From an uncultured Prevotella sp. (GTDB lineage: Bacteria > Bacteroidota > Bacteroidia > Bacteroidales > Bacteroidaceae): DNA of 43,906 nucleotides. Below the pieces are notes generated by a model. It searched no databases. It saw only the letters and a program-made list of their open reading frames with translations, and was not told the origin of the DNA. The stretch is from assembly GCA_905236165.1 (NCBI GenBank), contig CAJOOC010000086.1:1-43906 (forward strand), written 5' to 3'. Made by a program: the position numbers and the translations under genes. Below, one piece after another: positions 32,933 through 43,100 of this stretch; position 1 is the stretch's first letter; each line of letters begins with the position of its first letter.

Positions 32933-34326
32933 ACAACGAGAGATACTTTTTCGACATTGAGCGAGTAAACAACGTGACAACTACTGCGGTGACGGCAGTA
33001 GCAGCGTTTTCATCGCCTGAGAAGAACAGCATCATGAAAGTCAAGGCCGATGACGGTAACACCTACGAGGTGGTGGCTTGGGGCGATGATAACCAGCTTC
33101 CGTACCAGCTGAAAGAGATGGTGGAGAAAAACTCCGTCCTATCTCAGGATAAGTTCTTCAACGTGCTCACCTGCTACGGGCGTGGCCTGGAGTATATGGA
33201 TGTGGCCACACGGGGCGAGAAAACACCGCTGCCTACCAGCGACAAAGAGGTAAGGCGTTTCTTCATGCGCAACAACATGAAGCGTTTCTTTGCAGAGCAG
33301 GTGACCGACCTGAAATACTATTTCTTCTGCGTATGCGTGGTCATTACGAACCGTGAACGCTCTGAAATAGTGCGCCTCGTACACAAGGATGCCTGCCATG
33401 TGCGCTTCCAGAAACCCGACGAAATGGGACGCAGCAAGCATATTCTCTTTGCCGACTGGAAAGACGACGACAACCCTGAGCACGTCGAGGCAATACCACT
33501 GCTCGACGAATACGACCCTATGGGCGACCTTTTTGCCCGTACCGGTAAGGAGAAAGACGAGCTGGGCTTCTTCAAAAAATCACCCCTCTCGCACACGAAG
33601 TTCGCCATTGTCTGCAAGATACCGACGGTGGGCAGCAGCTGCTACCCCATACCCTACTGGAGTGCCACTCTGCGCGATGGCTGGTATGACATCTACGGCC
33701 TGCTGACGGCGGCCAAGAAAGCGAAGATCAAGAACGGCCAGAATATCCGCTACCATGTAGAGATCAACACGCAGTTCTGGGAGAACCGCGCCCGTGAGCG
33801 GGGCATCCCGCTCAACACGGAAAAGTTCGTGGCCATGAAGGATGAGTTCATCACGAAGCTGCGCGACTACCTGGGCGGTTCGAACAATAGCGACAAGCTG
33901 CTGTGGAGCGAGTTCGATGCATTGCTTGACGGGAAGGAACGGCATAATATTAAGGTGAATGTGGTGGATACCTCCAAGGCTGGCAATGAGTATAACGACG
34001 ACGTGGCTGAGGCAAGCAACGTACTGGCCTACTCAGACAACGTTCATCCAAACCTGGCGGGTGCTACGCCTGGCAAGAGCCAGATGAACAACTCCGGTAG
34101 CGACAAGCGCGAGCTGTTCACGATGAAGCAGGCCCTCGAGACACTGCCCCACGATATGATGATGACCGTGCACAATACCGTAATCCTCTTCAACGACTGG
34201 CAGGACAAGGTCTATCCCGATGTGCCGATGATTATCCTGACTACGCTCGACAAGAATACCGATGCGAAACAAGTAACCACCAATAACGGACAGAAACAAG
34301 ATGGAGATACTGACGGTAATAACTAA
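32929..34326 (+). CDS. Portal-like protein
   Basis: 465 residues. The portal is the dodecameric ring through which DNA enters the head and to which the tail attaches. The middle matches the general portal pattern: a helical stem and wing region around SATLRDGWYDIYGLLTAAKKAKIKNGQNIRYHVEI, and an N-terminal DNQLPYQLKEMVEKNSVLSQDKFFNVLTCYGRGLEYM stretch typical of Bacteroides-phage portals. The assignment is by length, pattern and neighbours, not by a decisive motif. The C-terminal ~40 residues are polar and probably disordered. Confidence 0.6.
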   Translation: MNNERYFFDIERVNNVTTTAVTAVAAFSSPEKNSIMKVKADDGNTYEVVAWGDDNQLPYQLKEMVEKNSVLSQDKFFNVLTCYGRGLEYMDVATRGEKTPLPTSDKEVRRFFMRNNMKRFFAEQVTDLKYYFFCVCVVITNRERSEIVRLVHKDACHVRFQKPDEMGRSKHILFADWKDDDNPEHVEAIPLLDEYDPMGDLFARTGKEKDELGFFKKSPLSHTKFAIVCKIPTVGSSCYPIPYWSATLRDGWYDIYGLLTAAKKAKIKNGQNIRYHVEINTQFWENRARERGIPLNTEKFVAMKDEFITKLRDYLGGSNNSDKLLWSEFDALLDGKERHNIKVNVVDTSKAGNEYNDDVAEASNVLAYSDNVHPNLAGATPGKSQMNNSGSDKRELFTMKQALETLPHDMMMTVHNTVILFNDWQDKVYPDVPMIILTTLDKNTDAKQVTTNNGQKQDGDTDGNN

Positions 34327-35143
34327 GGAAATCTTTGAGAGATATGTGCCTGCGGCCAAGATGCCGGAAAGGCACAGTAGCGTCTTCAACCGCCTGCAGC
34401 AGCAGTTGGCCGCTTCCTACTCAATGATGGTACGCACTCTGGTATCGCCCCAGTGTGAGACGGAGCTTGACAGCAATGATCGGGTGAAGACGCTGGCCGT
34501 CCCCTTGATATGCATCGATGCCTTCGTACGCACTTGTCGTTCCCTCGACCTGGTGCTGACGGCCACCGGCTTTGGCATCGTCTCGACGGAGAGCACCGCC
34601 CCGGCCTCTAAGAGCCGCATTGACGCACTCATTGAGCAGCTGAGCCTTCAGGAACTGGACCTTATCGACGAGATGATTCAGGAATTAATGAAGCTGGAAG
34701 GCTGGGGGATGACAGAACAGGCACAGATGCGTGTGGCTACGCTGTTCTACCGCCCGCAGCAGTTGGAGACCATGACCACACTGAGGTTGACAACCGATAA
34801 CTGGCAGCTGGCGCAAGGCCGTGCCGTGGCCGCCAGTGCAATCCTGCGCAATGAGATCAGCAACGAGTACATGGATGAGCTGTTGCTGAAACTGCGTACG
34901 GCCTCCATGGGGAATGCCGACATCATCATCATGCAGAAGTGCTGCGCATTCATGGCCGACTTCATCAGTATGTACGACACGAACGGAGGCATACCCAACG
35001 AGCTGCTGCTGCGCCAGGTGGTGCATCAGTTAGAGTCCTACCGTGACAGCTATCCTACCTACACCAGTTCAACCCTCTATGCACGCCGCCATGCCGAAAG
35101 ATTCCAGAACCGAAAGGAAGACCCCACTTTCTTCTTTATGTAG
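34301..35143 (+). CDS. Head-connector-like protein
   Basis: 280 residues, MEILTVITKEIFERYVPAAKMPE; its start lies 26 bp inside the end of the portal gene. It is highly helical. Portal-adjacent proteins of this size in Bacteroides phages are usually head-completion or connector proteins; I recall a DUF6712-type family but cannot confirm it. The extreme C-terminus (RRHAERFQNRKEDPTFFFM) is basic then aromatic. Confidence 0.5.
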   Translation: MEILTVITKEIFERYVPAAKMPERHSSVFNRLQQQLAASYSMMVRTLVSPQCETELDSNDRVKTLAVPLICIDAFVRTCRSLDLVLTATGFGIVSTESTAPASKSRIDALIEQLSLQELDLIDEMIQELMKLEGWGMTEQAQMRVATLFYRPQQLETMTTLRLTTDNWQLAQGRAVAASAILRNEISNEYMDELLLKLRTASMGNADIIIMQKCCAFMADFISMYDTNGGIPNELLLRQVVHQLESYRDSYPTYTSSTLYARRHAERFQNRKEDPTFFFM

Positions 35144-35147
35144 TGAG

Positions 35148-35897
35148 ATGCGCTTCTCGTTCCCTGAAGGGTGGGAGAACCTTACACAAGACATGCTGAG
35201 GTATATCCTGCGCATGATGTGGCATGACTCCGGGAAACCCGACTGGGAAATACGCCTGCAGACAGAAGTGGTAGTCCGCTTCTCAGGGATAGAGGTTGTC
35301 AGATGGACACCCTCAGGTTGGTTGTGCAGGGAACATAAGAACGGTAAGGACTTCGTGCTGGACCCGGACATCCTGCCTTCGCTGATTGACAAAGTGACAT
35401 GGGTGACACAGACGGAAGAGATATCGGTGAGGATAGAAGAGGCTGGGGGATACAAGGCAGTAGATTTTGAACTGCAGGAGTTGCCGTTCGGAAGATATCT
35501 CGAAGCCGAGAACCTTTTCCAGTCATACCTGTTGTCTAAATCCGAACAATGCCTCGTAGGATTGGCAGATGTCCTGTATCCCGCCCCTGAGGGGACAGAA
35601 GGCCGGAAGTTCAGAGAGGAAGAGCTGATGGGAGCGTTCCTGTGGTTCAATGCCGTAAAGAGAATCCTTGGAGATCAGTTCCCCAATTTCCTGAAACCGG
35701 CTGCAGAAGGATACCAGAATTCCGTCACAAAGGAAAAGCTGACAGAGAGCATGAGGACGCAGATACGCCTGCTCACCAAAGGCGACGTGACTAAACAACA
35801 ATATATCCTTGACAAGATTGACACATGGACAGCCCTGACCGAGCTTGATGCCCTGGCAAAAGAGGCTGAAGAAATAAAGCAAAAATATGGAAAGTAG
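35148..35897 (+). CDS. Hypothetical connector or tail-assembly protein
   Basis: 249 residues from MRFSFPEGWENLTQDM, chosen because it begins 4 bp after the preceding stop; upstream in-frame starts overlap that gene by about 65-100 bp. The first half is beta-rich (QTEVVVRFSGIEVVRWTPSG), and the second half is helical (ELMGAFLWFNAVKRILGDQ, then KEKLTESMRTQIRLLTKG). It overlaps the next gene by 11 bp. No motif is recognised. Confidence 0.5.
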   Translation: MRFSFPEGWENLTQDMLRYILRMMWHDSGKPDWEIRLQTEVVVRFSGIEVVRWTPSGWLCREHKNGKDFVLDPDILPSLIDKVTWVTQTEEISVRIEEAGGYKAVDFELQELPFGRYLEAENLFQSYLLSKSEQCLVGLADVLYPAPEGTEGRKFREEELMGAFLWFNAVKRILGDQFPNFLKPAAEGYQNSVTKEKLTESMRTQIRLLTKGDVTKQQYILDKIDTWTALTELDALAKEAEEIKQKYGK

Positions 35898-36387
35898 TAC
35901 TTTTGACGCCGTGGCCTATTTCTATGCAATGACTGAGCGTAACAGGCTGGCCAAAGAAAAAGGCTTTGTACCCGTTACCATCAGCAATACGGACAACCTC
36001 GAGGGGCTGATGGAGGATTACCGCGATTACGACCGCTTCGTGGCCGTTACCGACACGAACAGCGGCAACCTCGCCTCTGCCGACGGCGCATACGGGTTCA
36101 CGAAGCGCAGGGCATACACCGTTTTTATCCTCTCGGCATACGAACATGGGAACATGCAGTCGAGGCAAGAGGAACTGGAACTGTGCCGTGAACTGTTCCG
36201 CCAGTTCGTGTCGAGAATACTGCGCGATAAGTACCTCTACGACGAGAAACAGATGTATTTCGACACACACTCCATCCCAAACCAGGAGATTGGCAAGTAT
36301 TACCTCTCCGGCATGACGGGATTACACTTCACTCTGTATGTTCACGAACCTGTAGATTTGCAATATGAAGAGGATCAATGGCGTTAG
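35887..36387 (+). CDS. Hypothetical tail or head-closure protein
   Basis: 166 residues, MESSTFDAVAYFYAMTERNRLA. It has a mixed alpha-beta pattern (YTVFILSAYEHGNMQSRQEELELCRELFRQFVSRIL), close in size to phage head-closure or tail-terminator proteins. It overlaps both neighbours. The role is inferred from position. Confidence 0.5.
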   Translation: MESSTFDAVAYFYAMTERNRLAKEKGFVPVTISNTDNLEGLMEDYRDYDRFVAVTDTNSGNLASADGAYGFTKRRAYTVFILSAYEHGNMQSRQEELELCRELFRQFVSRILRDKYLYDEKQMYFDTHSIPNQEIGKYYLSGMTGLHFTLYVHEPVDLQYEEDQWR

Positions 36388-36910
36388 GACGCCACAGACG
36401 GAGGAAGAACTTCGCCAGTGGGAGCAGGACTGGATTAATATGATGGTCACTATCTGGACGGAGAACATCGTGCGGCTTGGCATCGTCGATACGGGGCATC
36501 TGATGCGTAGCCTTGCGGGACGTGTCGTGGAGAGCGGCGACCGTAAGGAACTGCTGCACGAATTCGCCCTGTATGGCATCTATGTGGCCCGAGGAGTGGG
36601 ATATGGATATGCTCCCGGTAATCCGGGTGACCTGCCTTTTCTGGGAGAGGATTACAGGTCTGAACACGGCCTCGATAAAAAGAGAAAAGTAGGACCGGCA
36701 TGGGGCGGACGTCTGGCTGGAGGTAAACCGCGAAGCAAGAAACGTAACTGGTTCCTGAAGAAGTATATCCGTTCAATGTATGTCCTGGCAGAGATGGAGC
36801 GTAATGTATATGGAGAAATGTTCCTCGGGAACTTATCAAATGTAATGGATTATCTGTTTTCTGATAAAGACAAGACTTCTGCCATCAGCAAGACCTTTTC
36901 GAGGTTCTGA
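36365..36910 (+). CDS. HK97 gp10-like tail-completion protein candidate
   Basis: 181 residues. The DTGHLMRSL motif (residues 42-50) after an amphipathic helix (INMMVTIWTENIVRLG) is the hallmark of HK97 gp10-type or phage minor tail proteins, which join head and tail. The centre has a Gly-rich loop (YGYAPGNPGDL) and a basic stretch (KPRSKKRNW). The family match is by motif memory, and moderate. Confidence 0.5.
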   Translation: MKRINGVRTPQTEEELRQWEQDWINMMVTIWTENIVRLGIVDTGHLMRSLAGRVVESGDRKELLHEFALYGIYVARGVGYGYAPGNPGDLPFLGEDYRSEHGLDKKRKVGPAWGGRLAGGKPRSKKRNWFLKKYIRSMYVLAEMERNVYGEMFLGNLSNVMDYLFSDKDKTSAISKTFSRF

Positions 36911-36924
36911 CTATAGATTAATAT

Positions 36925-38667
36925 ATGGGCAACCAGTATCTAAGAAACATATTTGAAACCATCCGCGACGAGAAACGGTCCCGCGCCAATACCGCCACGC
37001 GCATAGGCGAGGCGTTCCTCGCGCTGCTGTCTTTTCTTGAGGACTCTCCCTACCTCAGGAAAGACCGGGCCGATTCTACCAGCTATATACTTACGATGCT
37101 TGCTGGAGCCGTCATCGGAGGCAGCGGACAGATAAAGCTCAATGCTGACGGCACCATAACATGCGGCAGCGTGACAGCCTCGTTGGAATCCGTGTTCCGG
37201 AAGTTGAAATTCAACGACATCCTCAAGAGTGACGGTGCCTCCAGCGGTTTTGACGGCACGGGGATATACATGACGGCAGGAGAAGGCAAGATAGAAGCCG
37301 ACGTACTGGAGGTGCGCGGATGGATGCGAATCTTCAAGCTGGTCTATAACATGATCCAGGTAATGGAGCAGGACTACCTCTTCAGCGGCGGCGGGGACAT
37401 CGAGAAGGTGGTGGACAACGGCGACGGCACTTTTACTCTCTGCATTCATAAGGAGAAAGAGGGGAGGCATACGGTATTCGGTGATTATGATATACTGTAC
37501 GGAAAGGTGGATGACGAAGGGATAGCGGAAGGAACGGACTATTACACTTCATGGATGAGGGTATGCCAGGACGGAGTGACGCAGAACGAAGGAATGGTAC
37601 CGGATACGGTGCGCGTAGAACTGTGGGATGACAATATGGTACCAGGTGCCCGTAATTTCGCTCCAAAGGCTATGATGACAGTAGCCAGAAGGGGTAATAC
37701 GCAGGATCCTGAGAGACAGTCGTTCTGGGAACTTTCCACCACAGACCATTGCATCACACATTATTGGCATGTGGACCAGCCTAAACTACGCGCCGACAAC
37801 TACGCCTTGGCACTGGGAATACTGCCGGAAATCCTTGATGATGCCGGGGTGCTGCCTGCTACACGTGACAGACAGATGCCGTCACTCTATGTCAACACCA
37901 TCTTCTACGAGAATGCGCACCACATCTACTATCCTTCCAAGATAGTCAAGGTGGACCGCGGACAGTGGGTGACAATGCCCACTACGGTCTATTCCGGAAT
38001 GAGCGGAAGCTATGGCGGGACTGAATACAGTCAGGGACAGACTATCAGCGAGCCGTATCACTGCGAGAACTTCACCCGTAACATGTTCCTGTTACATCGC
38101 CTGTCACCGGCCAACTCCAGCCTGACCGATGAGCAGCTGCTGCAGAAGATGCGCAACGAGTGGCATGTAGATATGGAGACAAGCAGGGCATGGCATCATG
38201 GGGCACTGTGGGAGTGCCTCGTTGACGGGACAACCGAGGAACCAGGCATTAGCGACCACTGGACGATGATAAGCGGACAGCCACTGCGGATAGATTTCTA
38301 TTTTGACCGGGGGACGCTGGTGTGGGTGGACGACGTGCATCTGATGGCCGAAGCCCGCGTGATGATAGGGACAGAAGATATCACTGAAGAGCTGCTGCAG
38401 ATGGTAGCAGAGGGGAAAGTGGATGTCACGTGGACGTGGCAGCGCATGAGCAACGAGGACGGCACACAGACAGCTGCAGATGAACTGTGGCAGCCAGTGA
38501 CACAGGTAGCGTGTCCAAACTGCCTCGTCATCGATCATAAGAGGGGTGATGCCGCAAGACGTGCAGACTGCGGACCGCTGTGGGAAAGTCAGCTGCGCGT
38601 GTGGTACCGATGCACGGCACGCCTCTCAACAGGTGATACGGCTTCGGGAGAAATAGGGATAGGTTAA
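36925..38667 (+). CDS. Large virion protein, probable tail or fibre component
   Basis: 580 residues, MGNQYLRNIFETIRDEKRS. A short N-terminal helix (RIGEAFLALLSFLEDS) and a small Gly-rich region (LAGAVIGGSGQIKLNADGTITCGSV) precede a beta-rich body. There is no enzymatic motif. The location after the connector-like genes and before the DGR target suggests a baseplate or fibre stem. It ends in a terminal SGEIGIG. Confidence 0.55.
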   Translation: MGNQYLRNIFETIRDEKRSRANTATRIGEAFLALLSFLEDSPYLRKDRADSTSYILTMLAGAVIGGSGQIKLNADGTITCGSVTASLESVFRKLKFNDILKSDGASSGFDGTGIYMTAGEGKIEADVLEVRGWMRIFKLVYNMIQVMEQDYLFSGGGDIEKVVDNGDGTFTLCIHKEKEGRHTVFGDYDILYGKVDDEGIAEGTDYYTSWMRVCQDGVTQNEGMVPDTVRVELWDDNMVPGARNFAPKAMMTVARRGNTQDPERQSFWELSTTDHCITHYWHVDQPKLRADNYALALGILPEILDDAGVLPATRDRQMPSLYVNTIFYENAHHIYYPSKIVKVDRGQWVTMPTTVYSGMSGSYGGTEYSQGQTISEPYHCENFTRNMFLLHRLSPANSSLTDEQLLQKMRNEWHVDMETSRAWHHGALWECLVDGTTEEPGISDHWTMISGQPLRIDFYFDRGTLVWVDDVHLMAEARVMIGTEDITEELLQMVAEGKVDVTWTWQRMSNEDGTQTAADELWQPVTQVACPNCLVIDHKRGDAARRADCGPLWESQLRVWYRCTARLSTGDTASGEIGIG

Positions 38668-38690
38668 TGTTTAATTTTAATTAATAAGAG

Positions 38691-38918
38691 ATGTATTACG
38701 TAATTGTTCCTAAAGAAGTATGTGAGCGCCGCAGAGTGTTCACACGTAACCCTCGCACTCCGGATGGGCGCGTGGTATTGACCCTGAAAGACCTGAACCT
38801 TACAAGGTTCTCTTACGGGACAGTGGAGATAGTCAACGGCGACGACCTGCAGTCTGTCATGTCCAGTCAGACGCAGGAGACCGCAAGTGTTAACACAACA
38901 GAGGAAAAGGAGGAATAA
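38691..38918 (+). CDS. Small protein between virion genes
   Basis: 75 residues, MYYVIVPKEVCERRRVF, with a compact beta-rich start and an acidic Thr/Glu tail (ASVNTTEEKEE). It begins 23 bp after the fibre-like gene and ends 3 bp before the next. Probably a small virion or assembly factor; no family is recognised. Confidence 0.5.
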   Translation: MYYVIVPKEVCERRRVFTRNPRTPDGRVVLTLKDLNLTRFSYGTVEIVNGDDLQSVMSSQTQETASVNTTEEKEE

Positions 38919-38921
38919 ACC

Positions 38922-40088
38922 ATGGGAAAGATTATCAGTAATGACTTCGCCCTGAACGCAATGATATCGGGCAAGACACTCATCACAGGCATAGAGGTGC
39001 TGGAGGGTGTGCTTTACCAGAGCATGGATACCGCAGGAAACCTGGCTCCTGACTGGACGGATGCAGGGCCGAAATTCAAGGCCTCAGTGAAAAATACCAA
39101 CGGTATGACGCATCTCTCACTGGCTAACGATGGTGCAGGAAACGACTATGAGAAACTGTATTGGAACGGACAGCTCGTGACATTTAGCGTTTCAGGTCTT
39201 AGCAATGCACTCGGAACGGTGTTCCCTGCTGGAACATTCAAACGCACTACGGACACTGACGGTACGTACATCTACCAGATTGTGAAGAATTTCTTCAGCG
39301 AGTCGGCCAATGCAGACAGTGACCAGTTCCGCATCGAGGGAAAGATCGAGCTGGCAGGCGGAAGATTTCAGGATTTTGTGACTCCTGACCAGCCGGTTAC
39401 CCTCGTCCGTTATTCTACCGGAGGCACACCTTATATCGTTCTCATCAACAACGTACACAATATTATGGTACCGGGAGGTACAGGATACATGGATGCCTTC
39501 CTCTATGATGTGGCAACTATGACGGTGGTGGAGAATGCTACGCCGGAAAAGTGGTTTAATGTTGACGGTACAGGAACAGAAGTGGAATGTACTGCAGCAA
39601 ACGGATATACCATCAGCGGCAACCGACTCACAATTCCTGCAGATGAGGTGAACGGCTATGACAATTTCTGCGCGCGCTTCAAAGTAGGAACGGAATATTA
39701 TCGCGGATATGCATACCTGCGCGATGAGTCGGATGCCATATATGCAGCCTACGATATTACGGGTGACGTGGAAGGTACAGAAGTCGAAGAAGGCGGCACA
39801 GCCAGAGTAAAGATTTACGTCGTTGACAAGGAAGGAACGGTTCTTTCATCATGGGGATTGAGAACGCTGGTACCGAACGTCGTACTGAAGGGCGATGACG
39901 GTACGGCTATTACGCCTGTGGTCTATGCCGGTACAGCAGACACACTGGCCAACGCCGCTACCGCAGTAACAAACATCACTTACAAAGGCGAGGCTTGGAA
40001 AGGAACGCTGGCAGTGCCGTATGATAAACTGGTATCACAATGCGGAGGACGTCTGCAGGGATGGATAAGCCTGGATCCCACTAACTAA
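38922..40088 (+). CDS. Virion protein with Ig-like beta pattern
   Basis: 388 residues, MGKIISNDFALNAMISGKTLITGIEVLEGVLYQ. It has long alternating beta-strand patterns throughout and a region (EVEEGGTARVKIYVVDKEGTVLSSW, then TLVPNVVLKGDDGTAITPVV) like an Ig or carbohydrate-binding fold. It lies directly before the DGR target, so it may be its co-factor or attachment stem. No catalytic motif is seen. Confidence 0.55.
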   Translation: MGKIISNDFALNAMISGKTLITGIEVLEGVLYQSMDTAGNLAPDWTDAGPKFKASVKNTNGMTHLSLANDGAGNDYEKLYWNGQLVTFSVSGLSNALGTVFPAGTFKRTTDTDGTYIYQIVKNFFSESANADSDQFRIEGKIELAGGRFQDFVTPDQPVTLVRYSTGGTPYIVLINNVHNIMVPGGTGYMDAFLYDVATMTVVENATPEKWFNVDGTGTEVECTAANGYTISGNRLTIPADEVNGYDNFCARFKVGTEYYRGYAYLRDESDAIYAAYDITGDVEGTEVEEGGTARVKIYVVDKEGTVLSSWGLRTLVPNVVLKGDDGTAITPVVYAGTADTLANAATAVTNITYKGEAWKGTLAVPYDKLVSQCGGRLQGWISLDPTN

Positions 40089-40100
40089 TATATAGACATT

Positions 40101-43100
40101 ATGAAGAAAAGAACATATGTAGGGGCGGTGACACGCCCGATATCGCTGACGGCGGCCATTAGAGTAGAAAACCCGTACAACGATCAGAATACAGACCAAT
40201 ATGGCACCCTGACGCAAAGTCTGGACTCACTTACCGCTGAGTATTACCCCAACAGACAGACATACCCTACAATCCTGGGGCTGCATGTGCTAATGGAAGA
40301 CCCTAACGGAAACACTGTACAAACCGAAGTGACATGGGGCGGAAGGAATACTGTCGCATGGGAGATAATCAGGAATGGTGTGACAATAGCCGTGACAGCA
40401 CAGTCAGTAGGGGATTTTACTCTCAACGGGCAGCAGCTGCGCGTGAAGCTCAACCAGACAGTGGCAGACGGCAACGTCTTCGTAAGAGCCACAGGAACAT
40501 TCTACGACAGTGTAGGAAGGGCTCAGACAGCCGTTGCGGAAGTGCTGATGGGACTGAGCGTCTCAACTGCTACTAACCTGGCGCTGCTTCGCGATAAACT
40601 GGGAACAGTAGGCTATGTGGGGGAGTTCTTCCGGCTGAACCCGCTAACTCTCGATACGGAGACAAAGCTGGAGAATGCTGCTAACTGGAAGAAGAAATGC
40701 GCCGTACAGCTGTGCGAGGGAACAATGCCTATTCCTGATGCTTTCCCGCTTAACAGTAACGGTGACATCACTGATGAGGAAGACTATGCCGACACACCGC
40801 AAGGCTCGGCATTCTATTTCTGGTTCTATCGCACGCCCGACAACAGACTGATACAATGCACGCAGGACACGGAATGGATAGACGGCGCATGGTTGTCAAA
40901 CGGTACTGCTGCCAAAGAGGTGACGGTGGATCTTACTAAGGTGCAGCAGGTACGTCTGGTGTGTAGGGCTGGCTATATTCCATACGGTCAGTTAGAGGAC
41001 TATCTTGACGATGACGGTCTGGTACGTCCGGAGAAACTGATGCTGGGTTTCAGGGAGATGACATTCGACGTAGGTGTCGAACTGCCTGACGTGGAACGTA
41101 TTACCGTAGCAGATATCGCACACTGCAGACTGGAACGCACGGAACTGGACAGTAGCAGCATCACAATCATAAAACGCGCTATGGTGACAGCAGGAGGTAC
41201 GACGCTAAACAATCTCACAGAGATAACACCGCATACCATTGGCACACAGTCATGGGTGGAGAAGCTATACGCTATAGAATGGTTCCTGACGGATGCCGGC
41301 GGAGATGATATCAGCATCGGAACGGGGGAGTGGCTCCGGATATCTCCTGCCCAGCTGGCCTCACTCAATGGCGCTCCGCTGGATGCCGACAATATGCCGC
41401 CAATGACAGTGAGCGTAGAACCGCGGTATCCGAAGCTTACCGGCAACAATTACGTGGAGGGCTATGTGAGAGGTGCCAGTGCTGTTACTCCCAGTCAGCA
41501 GCAAGGCAACAAAGCCTTCCTGAAACAGTTGGATCTCTGGCTGATTGACACCACAGACAACGAGAACGAGACAACACGAGGCTTGAAACTGATGCGTAAT
41601 AACATCCTGAGGTTTGCAGGAGGCTGCTGGGCTCCTGCTGTTCGTATCAGTGAAGAGATGGCTGCTGATGCCCTGCTGGAGCTGTGGCGGAAAAACAGCA
41701 GCGGCGAGTTTGTGAAATACTGCGATGCTGGCTCCTACGAGCCGGAGGCATATGTGGAGAATGTGCTCAGACCCTATTTCAGTGGAACACTGGCAGGATG
41801 GTACACGGAAGAGGACGGCGGGTGGCCACGGCTGTATAAAATCGTGGAGTCGGAGTATGTCGAGGCACATGCAAGGACACCATGGGAAACGACGAAGACG
41901 AAATTCACCATTGGCGTTGGATATGCCTTCGGAGTCTATCTGCTGGATCATCAGAAACGCAATGATGGAGAATGGGAGTGGAACGGCATCTTCACTGATC
42001 AGACTAAGTGGGATGGTATAGATATCTCGCAATACTACCTTCCACCAACGGCATTCTCACCAGGACCTGTGACGCAGATTGAGGAAAACGGTAAAACGGT
42101 GTTCCGTAATTTCTTCTACTTGCAGCACCCTCAGGGAGGTATCGGAGGCGTATCTGCCGCCGGCATTCTCGGGAGTACGATGTTCAATGAAACAGGACGA
42201 GCCTATCCAAAAACAGATGATGTCAATGCTCTGACAAATGCGACACGTGCCCGCGCTAACAATAGCGTGGAGGGACGTAGCTATCCTTTCGCCGAAGGCG
42301 GTTTCCATGCGCTAAATACACTCATTACATCGCAGGAACTGTTGTATTCGCGCCGCAACCCATTTGTAGGTACGATGTTTGGTAGCGGTATCAGTAGCAA
42401 CGACACATGTAACAGTGAGGCAACATGGCGAAAAAATGGAGGTATCCGTCATAAGGTTGATGGGACTTCAGATTACAGATATGTATTGTGGAGTGCGAAG
42501 CTTCCAGTAAAAAGTGCAGCAAGCAGCAATAAAGACGCTTCTGAAGACCTGAATGACAATCATCCCAAGGAACAGTGCATGGAGAGTCAGTTAGCTGCCT
42601 CCTTTGCGGCGGAGTTCGGCATTGCTCCAACGACTAACACTGCATCTCCAGTATACTTTGATATGTATGGTGGGAAATATTATTGGATGAAACCTGACGG
42701 TGTGGAGTCTCTGGATGAAGGATACATGAATGTCCGTGTATACCGTGAACTGAGCGATATATTGACAGGCTACAACTCTGACGGCGAACAGACTACGTGC
42801 GAAGTGACTGCTATCCTGCGTATGAGCCTGATGGGAGGCATGAACCTTTCTGGAGACATATCTATGTATGCTCAGGGAGGTGCAGAAGTTGTTGGAGAAT
42901 GTACAATTAACCCTAGCACGAGCAAATACGGGAATCCGCTGACTGCATACCTCATTCCGGACCAGACCAAATGGCAGAATGATACCGAAGTGTCAAAGAA
43001 TGCACCGGAGAAATTCCTTATTGAGGAATGTAATGATGCCATCATGACAGGGGAAGGAACCAATATCGCTAACGGATATTACAAACGTCGAATAGGTTAT

